64,000 nucleotides of DNA. Source: Cylicocyclus nassatus. Lineage: Eukaryota > Nematoda > Chromadorea > Rhabditida > Strongylidae. Shown piece after piece: positions 56,065-64,000 of the stretch (position 1 is the stretch's first letter; each line of letters begins with the position of its first letter). Made by a program: the position numbers and the translations under genes. Below the pieces are notes generated by a model. It saw nothing but the letters and a program-made list of their open reading frames with translations. It was not told the DNA's origin and did not search any database. The stretch lies in assembly GCA_958299035.1 (NCBI GenBank), contig CATQJL010000223.1, forward strand, positions 15,657,742-15,721,741, given 5' to 3'.

Positions 56065-57020
56065 AAGAACCTACAGTTCTTAAAAGCTATTATGCTTTGT
56101 AATTCTCTCTGTCCATCCATCTGACCTTTCACTGTCCCTGATGGTGAATTTACAATTTTTTTGAGCTAAAAAATCGTGTTAAACGCTTACGAAAATCACT
56201 TACGACATACACCCCTTCGCTATCCTAGCATGAGCAGATTAGCTGAAACCCGAGACAAGTTCCTCATACAAGTTTAGCTCCCCGATAGTTCTCGTGCTTC
56301 CACTTAGGAATTAATAGATAAGGCTTGCTTTTACGGATAAGCTCTGGTTCTTTTTCTAGAAGCTCGTCACGCGACAGAAGATGCAATAGTGTGGAACATC
56401 TTTGGTTTTTCGTAGTCTGTAGCAGAAAGTTTCTCCTACGCTCGACGTGAAAATGCCGTAAGCATAGAAAAAAAGAAGCGCATTAAACCGTACTATGAAA
56501 CAAAAATATCGATGTTACGCATTTAGGAGATCCCTCCTCCACTGGCTTGCTTTACCATCAACAAGATCAGCTTAGACCTCTTGAGGACACACTCATCATG
56601 CTAGTATTCACGCTAGCGATTTGATTACACCAATGATTGCTGTAGATGTTGTGGGTAAGCGCCGTCCTCTCGACCTTTATGCGTTCAATCAAGAAATTTT
56701 ATTTGAGTAGGCATCTCTTTAAGTGCAATTCAATTGATAGTTCGTTGAAAACCAAGTAACATTGCAGAGCTATCAACTTGGAGTGAATCAGAAGAGTGAA
56801 AATATGTTGTTGACACTATCTGCATTTTCCTTCTTGTATTAAAATTTAGAAAAGAAAGTACAAAAATATAAGCCTCTGTATTGATGCTGTTTTGAAAAGT
56901 AGAATGTTGATACATAAATGCAGAGGCGACAAAAAAAGAGATATGTTGCCCACATGTCATTATCGTTAGTGATAGAGTAGGTATAAGCAGTTCCGCTAGG
57001 AATCAAAAATTATATTATAA

Positions 57021-58096
57021 CTAGCGGCCCTACGGGCCGCTGTAAGTGGGTCGGGGCAGATACATTAGTATTTGCTTAGTTGGGACGGCATCTAAGTACA
57101 AAGGGGTTCACATCTCCTCTCTAATGAAAAATCAAAATTCGCAGTAGGCACAAAAATGTCTGATCTTTCCTTCCAAATGCCACCACCAGAATTAAATTAT
57201 TTAATACAGCTTGCTTCTTTCGTTGCTTAGTTAAAATCAAAATAATCCTAAAAGGATGACCAATGCAGATGCATGCTGGGCTCTCCGGGAGCAAAGCCAT
57301 TTCCTATAGCTGAAATTCTGTCGAAATCGAGGTTTTTACCCTCTTTTGTGGAAATTGCGGGGAAAAGGAAAACTTTTCGCTCCAAAAACTGGCGAGCCAC
57401 AGAGAAAGCCTGCCGGAGCTCAACCAGCGAGACCACAGCTTCTATGCTGGGTCTTTTTTCCGGGGGCAAAGGCATTTTCTGTGGCTGAAATTCTGTCGAA
57501 ATCGATGTTTTTACCCTCTTTTGTGGAAATTGCGGGGAAAAAGAAAACTTTCCGCTCCAAAAACTGGCGAGCCACAGAGAAAGCCTGCCGGAGCTCAACC
57601 AGCGAGATCACAGCTTCTACACTGGGTCTTTTTTCTGGGGGCAAAGGCATTTTCTGTGGCTGAAATTCTGTCGAAATCGATGTTTTTACCCTCTTTTGTG
57701 GAAATTGCGGGGAAAAAAAGACTTTCCGCTCCAAAAACTGGCGAGCCACAAAGAAAACCTGCCGGAGCTCAACCAGCGAGACCACAGCTTCTATGCTGGG
57801 TTTTTTTTCCGGGGGCAAAGGCATTTTCTGTGGCTGAAATTCTGTCGAAATCGATGTTTTTACCCTCTTTTGTGGAAATTGCGGGGAAAAAAGACTTTCC
57901 GCTCCAAAAACTGGCGAGCCACAAAGAAAACCTGCCGGAGCTCAACCAGCGAGACCACAGCTTCTATGCTGGGTCTTTTTTCCGGGGGCAAAGGCATTTT
58001 CTGTGGCTGAAATTCTGTCGAAATCGATGTTTTTACCCTCTTTTGTGGAAATTGCGGGGAAAAAAAGACTTTCCGCTCCAAAAACTGGCGAGCCAC
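57021..58096 (-). mobile_element. Possible Helitron-like non-autonomous element containing a tandem array
   Basis: On the minus strand the element ends with the hairpin AGCGGCCC-GTA-GGGCCGCT followed by AG and then T, resembling a Helitron 3' end (hairpin plus CTAG before T). The same 17-bp sequence, CAAAAATTATATTATAA, lies directly outside both ends (57,004-57,020 and 58,097-58,113). Such a duplication is not normal for Helitrons, so the class is uncertain. Most of the inside is a 175-bp tandem repeat. Confidence 0.5.
57273..58096. repeat. Tandem array, about 4.7 units of 173-175 bp
   Basis: The marker TGAAATTCTGTCGAAATCGA recurs at 57,311, 57,486, 57,661, 57,835 and 58,008. The first unit is the most diverged; the last is cut at GCGAGCCACC. 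Long open frames on both strands across it result from the unit having few stops. Confidence 0.95.
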
Positions 58097-58113
58097 CAAA
58101 AATTATATTATAA

Positions 58114-59200
58114 TTCTTAGCTAAGGTGAGCAGAGAAACTCTCTAACATACTTATTTGGTCCTCACACCCATGTAAAAATGCAGCTCTCCTGTCGGCTTC
58201 ACAGACTTCGATGATTTTTCCAAAAAGACACAGCCAAACTAATTAACGAAGTAGCCTGCCCACATATTGAAATGTTCCTGGTACTTTTTAAATAAACTGT
58301 TCTTCACCTGTCTCTCTCATACAATTCAACATTCTTTTCGATAAAATTTATGGCTTTAAGACTGGGCTTCGGCGAAAACTCAGGAGCCTCTCAAATGTCA
58401 AAACGCATTAAGACAGCTGGTGCTGGAAATTTATTGCTCTAAAGTCAAATCGGGCGGATTTGAGCGCAAATTGTTTTCCACAACTCAAGACCATAAAAAC
58501 ACTTGAACGTGGCTAATGCTCTTTCTCTTCTCCTCTAAACAATGACAGCGGTATCCTAAAAAGTTTAGATTCGATCGTGTACTTTTGGAACGATGAAACC
58601 CGATTACTTCTCCCTCGCACTGAATTCCATCAAGAATGGGATCGGTCACACGCTGTGAAGCATGCGCATTTCAACTTTACAAAGTGCTTGCATTGTCTCT
58701 TGCCCTTTGTCAAAATGAAAACACTTGGGAAATTGAGAAGAGCTTTGATTGAGCCAATCTAGAAGTGAAGTCAAGTGACAAGGAACAAATACTTTCGAAA
58801 AAAGTTTGCTTTGTAATTCCTTCTCTTGTCGAGGTGGCAATCACGTCTGAATGTACCTCCAGATTTCCATTACCCCAGCAAGCGACTGGGCCAGTGATTA
58901 TGTAGCTTTTTCACAGGGCAACTAAAAGCGAGGGGCCGCTTCTCACATTAATCACGGAATCATTTAAGGCCACCGCGCTCCAGATGTTTGTTTAGGAAGG
59001 TGAAAGGCGGATGATAGTAGGATTCCGTAATAGAGCAACATCATCGAAGTGGATAAAAGTATGGAATAGACTCTTCAAATATTTACGAGAATGAGTTTGA
59101 CATATCATCGAAAATCGGTTTTTTCCATATGCAATTTTCAATGGAACGTCATATTTCTTTTCTTTTTTTTATTTCGTCATAGACAGCACACCGACACAGA
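58114..59200. other. No gene recognised
   Basis: Only short unsupported open stretches. Confidence 0.35.
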
Positions 59201-59425
59201 CAAGGCTCGGGCAGGTGCCTTATAAGCAAGCGGATGACGTTTGTGGGGCAAAAAGCAAAGGGGATATCGACTTTATAGTCGAAAAAACAGCTTGTAAATT
59301 TAGCGGCGTTTCGTTTTTCTGAGTTTTTTACGCTTAGGGTTTAGAATCAAAGGTCCGTAGAATTTTGCGAAAGTCACAGGGACTTCTTTCCTTGCATTTT
59401 CGGAAACCACCTCGTGCCGAGCCCT
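59201..59425. mobile_element. MITE, copy 2 of the three-copy family
   Basis: Left end CAAGGCTCGGGCAGGTGCC and right end CCACCTCGTGCCGAGCCCT; core GGGGATATCGACTTTATAGTC and CTTAGGGTTTAGAATCAAAGG align with the 55,541 copy. Confidence 0.75.
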
Positions 59426-59799
59426 GGACACAAAATCGTAAGCTCGTCCATCTCTGTACACTTCCTTTCCTGCCTTCTTCAACTGTTACCCTTTTACCCC
59501 TCAGAGTGACACAAACCAAACAATGGGATAGGGAGCCTTGTTCTTTTCCATAGCATTTCGCTGTCTATGATTCATGTGACCAAATTTCACCATTTTCATT
59601 CGCATTCATTCATTTTGAATACATGACATGTGTCATTTTCACGAACCCTTCGAACATCAAAATCAAAAGAACATTGAAACATCCATCTACAAGTTGACAA
59701 GCGTTCAATTTCGAAAGAGCTTGTCATTCAAATTCCAATCAAAAAATGGAATTCTTCTAAATACAGGGCCAAATGTTGTTGGGTTTACTAGGAAGGGTG

Positions 59800-60240
59800 T
59801 TACTCTGTGGTCTTGGTGGTCTTTTGAGAAGGGTTGTATACCATTATGGAGTTCATAAAACGCTGATTCCAACTTTTTCTTTCTTATCGGCGGAGTACCA
59901 CAGGACGAGGAGTTATGAGCGTTTATTGGAGCAAACATTTTGGGAATTAAAGTAAAAATAGTCGCAACCTTCCTCCTAGCCCTCAGATGGAGCAATGAGA
60001 ATCATTAGAGCACTTTATGCACTAAATAAGATAAAGTACAGCCACACTCCACTGCCTCATTTGACCGGTAGGAAGTTTCACCAACTGATCTTATCTTGGA
60101 AATTCAACAACCTTTTGACTCTAGTAAACACTCATGACTCCTCGCCCATGAATGCTTCGCAGATAGGGATGACAGAATCAGAATCAGCGTTTTATGCCCT
60201 CCAAAGGTATACATCACATCTCAAAAGTTCCTTCACTTAA
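59800..60240. repeat. Inverted repeat pair
   Basis: GAATCAGCGTTTTATGCCCT (plus, 60,177) recurs on the minus strand at about 59,865-59,845 as GAATCAGCGTTTTATGAACT. Both are followed by GTATACA and TCTCAAAAG. Probably the arms of a foldback transposon or two copies of a dispersed repeat. Confidence 0.55.
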
Positions 60241-60984
60241 CCATCCTTCTCTTGTAAGTGAGAGCCCAATTTTGCGTGTTTAAAAGGAATTTCCCCAACT
60301 TGCATGATACTGTGCAACTCTACCCTAGTTAAGAAAGTCATATATCCGTTATCCACATGCAATACCTTTTTTCTCCAAAAGTGTTACATCACTTTGGCAT
60401 GCAAGAAAGTCATGTATTTTTCAGGCTAGTTGCATCTGCTTCTAGCTTGTAATACTTCAAATAAAGTGATGAAAAAGGACAGAGATTCTGATAGTTGGAA
60501 GATAATGAAGCGTTATATGAATGCACAGTGCAAACCTTGGAAGCGCATAATGACTTGAGAATAAATGAAGACTGAACAGAATGAAAAAAATTAGCTAGGA
60601 AAAGAAATGGCTAATCTGTAGGCAGCCGAAAAAAACGTGCAAGTTCCCTGTTCGTGAGCTATCAGAGTAGCTTTAAAAAGTGTGATTTGATTATACATTC
60701 CGTGGTCTCAAGTTCAAGCAATTTTTTCACTTTCGTCATTCACATTTACATAGATGATATGAGAGAGCAGAAAAATGTGCATAATATGAATGTGGAAAAA
60801 GAGCAAGTTGCGGCCACAGTGATGCTTTGAACGACCTCGGGAAACACATTCTCATGTCGTAGCGAAAGAATGAAAAATTGAGACAGCAGAAGCATGTGAA
60901 TCATGATCGAAAGCCAAAACACTTCTGGAACCTCTCCCCATTTCTGGGGAAGCGCTACTATTCAAGCAATTGTGGATAAAACAT

Positions 60985-61805
60985 GTATTAGGTTGGAAAC
61001 TAAGTTTTGCAACTTGTCTCATAACTTCCCTCTCACTCAACAAGGCACACTCAAATTTTGTCACTGCGTTGGTTATTACGTAAGCCACAAGCGCAGCTGC
61101 TGTCCTACCAAATTCTGATGTCGCAGTGAGGGTTACGGTAGGTGCATGGTATGAAGGGGAAAAAATCAAAGTTTGACGGATTTGGCTGAAACTTGGCATA
61201 GGGGTGTTATCCGACGTACTGATCACGAAAGCGATAGTGAAATTGCGTGATAAGGGCTTTTTTAAGGGTTACTGTAGGTGTACGATATGGGGTCTCACTC
61301 TAAACAAGGAAAAAGGCGTTGATTCAACAAATGAATGTGATATTCGCGTTTGGCAGGTCAAATAACCTTACTATGTAAAGTCTCGGGGAATTTGAGCTTC
61401 GGACTCTTTAGTCATTGACGGTCTTCCCCAGCAGCTCTTGCGTACATCGACTCGTTCGACTCTATGAGGACGCCAAATCTCAACGTGCCCCTAAATTTTG
61501 TTTCTTTCTTAATAGGCCAAAGGAGTCAACCTCCAGCAATAATTTGTAGACGAATCCGGATTACTGTGCATGGTCTAGGCTGCCAAAGGCTTCATTTTAG
61601 CTTGAAACCCCAAAAATTCTCAAATTTCACTAGTTTTCGAAAAACGCCTGGAACTTTTCTATTTCATGTTCAAAATTTAGGCAATTTGTGCTCACTTGTA
61701 GTCACATTGCCTTCCACATGATGCCAAAGTTTGAGTGCGCCATATCCACAGAGAGTGAAGTTATGAAACCAGTTGCAAAACTTAGTTTCCAGCCTAATAT
61801 ATTAT
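60985..61805. repeat. Inverted repeat pair around a dispersed repeat
   Basis: GTTGCAAAACTTAGTTTCCA occurs on the plus strand near 61,770 and on the minus strand near 61,010, each preceded by TTTGAGTG(C/T)GCC about 50 bases upstream. Conceptual readings from the two arms look alike (AKLSFQPN), but only because the DNA is duplicated. Confidence 0.6.
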
Positions 61806-62270
61806 CTGGCTTACATTCTAACCTCCTATTTGGAAAACAGTTCTCTTTTCTCTTTGAGAAAAGTTCATTACAGTAATCATTTTGTGCAAATTGAAGGTTA
61901 CGAAGTGTGTGCTTTATGAGTCTTCCAGATTACCATTCAGCATGGATTCATGTTGGGAGTTTTTTCTTTCAAAATGGACTTTTGTGCGTCTATCATTTGC
62001 TGAATTTATGGCGCCTATTGCGGTCTACTTTGCAATTAACTACCTGCTAAATCTTCACTAAATAGCTTCAAAGACAAGAGTCAATTGTCACGTTTTGACA
62101 GAAGGATGGATTTATTAGGTAAAAACGTATGATCTCAGCCTAAAGTGTTTCAGGACCAGATAATCTGGTGAAGATTTATCAGGTTTTAATAGGTCAGCAG
62201 ATCCGTCGATCCTTTCTCAAATTCAACCGAGTTTTTAATAAGTGATATGAAAAAAGAAATTTCTATGTTA

Positions 62271-62483
62271 AGGGCTGGCGAGGTGGCTAGTTCCCCTTAA
62301 CTTTCCCAAAATTTTACGGTCCCCTTTGACCCTAAATTATAAATCAAAAACCCTCAAAAAACGAAAGGTCGACCCAAAAAAACGTAAACTAAGCAGTGTT
62401 TTTTCGGCCACAAAAACGATTTCACCTTTGGTTTTTAGTCCCAGAAATGATATCCAGCTTGTTATCTACCTGTGTAGAGCCCT
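62271..62483. mobile_element. MITE, copy 3 of the three-copy family, inverted
   Basis: Its reverse complement has AGGGCTCTACACAGGT at the start, GATATCATTTCTGGGACTAA and ATTTAGGGTCAAAGGGGACC, then CCACCTCGCCAGCCCT at the end, parallel to the other two copies. Confidence 0.7.
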
Positions 62484-64000
62484 GGTTAGTGATGTTTCGC
62501 ACCATTTATGACTCATCTGCATACTTTGCATATCACAGCGATTTTTGGTCTCAGGCTAATGTCCAGCTGCTCTAAAGCAATGTTTGCTCGGTGGTCTCAG
62601 AACAACTACAGTTTAAGTGAATATCATCATTTGCAGCCTGCAGTGTTTTCCTTTGTTTTTTAGTTGCCAAAGAATAGTCTCATTACTGCTTTCAAATGCA
62701 ATAGACAATGAGATACGATCTGTAAATTAAGCCCTATTCTAAAGGAAAGGACCATAATTCATAAAATGGCCACTTTGCTTTGACTTACGTTTAGAGCATA
62801 AGGTAAGTGGATGAAAGAAAAACTATAAAGGCTAACATTATGCTAAGACTTAAGGCTCCGTAAAAGCATAAAACAGCTATGATTCTAGAACCACGGAATT
62901 GTGGTGCTGCTAGAAAATATTACTCTACAGTTACCGTAATTTAGCTGCAATAAAGAAGGACCAAGAAGAGAAGGATTTTTCTTTTTAATGGGCTACCTAC
63001 GTTCATCAATATCAAAGCTATAATCAAAGTCCAGCAACGCAGATATCCCAACCGACTGATTAACACCAATGATTTGTGATTACTCTCAAATTTGACAAAC
63101 CCTGAAAGTTTTGATGTGTAATGTGGAGAAAATGAAGTAAAATCCTAAAAAAAACCCTGACTCTTATACGGCCCCAATTTTCAAGTCCCTTCAAATTCCC
63201 TTCCAATGCCGAATTTCCTCTTTTTCGATTTTGCTTTCCAAGGCCTTCAATTCATCCCCAAAACATTCCCAATCGAAATCCTAAAGAACACGCTTGGTCT
63301 GCATTAATTAAGCATTATATGAGCCCATATTGCTGCAGATTTTATGCCCTACCATAGCTTTCGCCTCCTATGCCCGCAAACTCAATTCACGACTCTTTCC
63401 TTCTAAATATGCACGTAGAGGTTGATGTTATCGATTCTAAGCCAAACCCACCAGCTTATTTTGCTTACAAAGTATATCAAGCAAAATACTTTATAAAGTA
63501 CGTGCAGTGAGCATACACATAAGATACTGAAGTGCACCTGAGAACATTCTTCAATTCAACGACAAGTGTCCTTTAGATCCTCTTTAGAGCAGTACTGCAC
63601 ATACTAAGCAATGCTATAATTGATCCACAGCAAGCTAGATGTCTAGCAAGTGTCATCAAGCAGTGAAAAACCCGTATGTAGATCCCTCTCAAGAGAAGGG
63701 GGGGGGGGTCGGGGGCGCAATGACGAAAAACCCTCGTTAAACTTCTCAACGTCAGAGCTGACGTCAAAGTCGCAAATCTAATATGGGATCAAGAGGCTGT
63801 AGTACTTCTCAGAATTATCCGTTAAGAGTTCCGTTCCGTAATGCGCATTTCTGCCCGGATCCACCTAATCACAACAACTTGATCCCCTTCATGACCGAAA
63901 AAAAGAGAACAATGCAAACCTGAAGTACAAACCCCTTATATGCAGCTAACAATAGCGAACCGAGAGACAATTTTTTGAGAGTCTTTAAGATTGACTTGAA
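62484..64000. other. No gene recognised
   Basis: A/T-rich; one G13-type run at about 63,698-63,711. No open frame with a domain. Confidence 0.4.

Noticed and set aside
56540..56600. Possible TM2 exon of the receptor (AGCTGATCTT before GTTG on the minus strand)
   Set aside because: Upstream residues do not resemble TM1/TM2 of muscarinic receptors.
57273..58096. Regular repeats as a CRISPR array
   Set aside because: Units are 175 bp with no spacer of unrelated sequence, and the genome is eukaryotic.
57248..58120. Several open frames of 100-200 codons on both strands
   Set aside because: They cross the 175-bp tandem array in different frames; length comes from repetition of a stop-poor unit, with no domain.

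Overview
The window is eukaryotic and fits a clade V (strongylid or rhabditid) nematode. Introns in the genes are mostly 45-60 bp with GT..(T)TTCAG ends. Three gene fragments belong to recognisable animal families: a B-type muscarinic receptor (GAR-2-like), THO complex subunit 2 (thoc-2) and a carotenoid oxygenase. The transposon mix (BEL/Pao, Ty3/gypsy, RTE, Penelope-like elements, Harbinger and hAT MITEs) is also typical of hookworm-type genomes. The species assignment is inference.

Layout. 1-4.9 kb is a decayed Ty3/gypsy element with an env-like membrane ORF upstream of pol; its integrase is split by a 202-bp Harbinger-like MITE. It abuts an RTE endonuclease fragment on the minus strand (4.93-5.65 kb). 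6.4-7.5 kb holds a multi-exon gene for a small secreted protein behind a TATA box, and 8.9 kb a second signal-peptide exon. 9,319-21,587 is a minus-strand BEL/Pao retrotransposon with two LTRs of about 780 bp. A Penelope-like element (13,492-16,688, 12-bp target duplication) is nested in its protease region, another insertion sits in gag, and no integrase is recognisable. A hAT MITE follows at 22.6 kb.

23.9-27.9 kb carries the 3' half of a carotenoid oxygenase gene (minus strand). One of its introns contains a young Ty3/gypsy element (24,998-27,631) whose 194-bp LTRs look identical. A 23-N assembly gap at 27,862 truncates this gene and also the plus-strand thoc-2 gene (27,910-30,596). Both lose their 5' ends into the gap, so the gap must be far larger than drawn, or the join is wrong.

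33.0-46.0 kb is the GAR-2-like receptor on the minus strand: 12 exons and 768 codons from the end of TM2 to the stop, with a very long third intracellular loop. Two near-duplicate 30- and 39-nt exons precede TM6. One intron hosts an unrecognised 110-aa gene on the opposite strand (35.5-36.1 kb), and another hosts a second Penelope-like element (44.2-45.6 kb). Upstream of 46 kb I found no convincing gene. That part holds foldback elements, three copies of one MITE family, a 55-nt perfect hairpin and a 175-bp tandem array inside a possible Helitron-like element.

The host genes do not form one pathway. What links the window is repeated invasion of introns and of older transposons by younger ones. 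All models come from reading the sequence by eye; no alignment or structure program was run.
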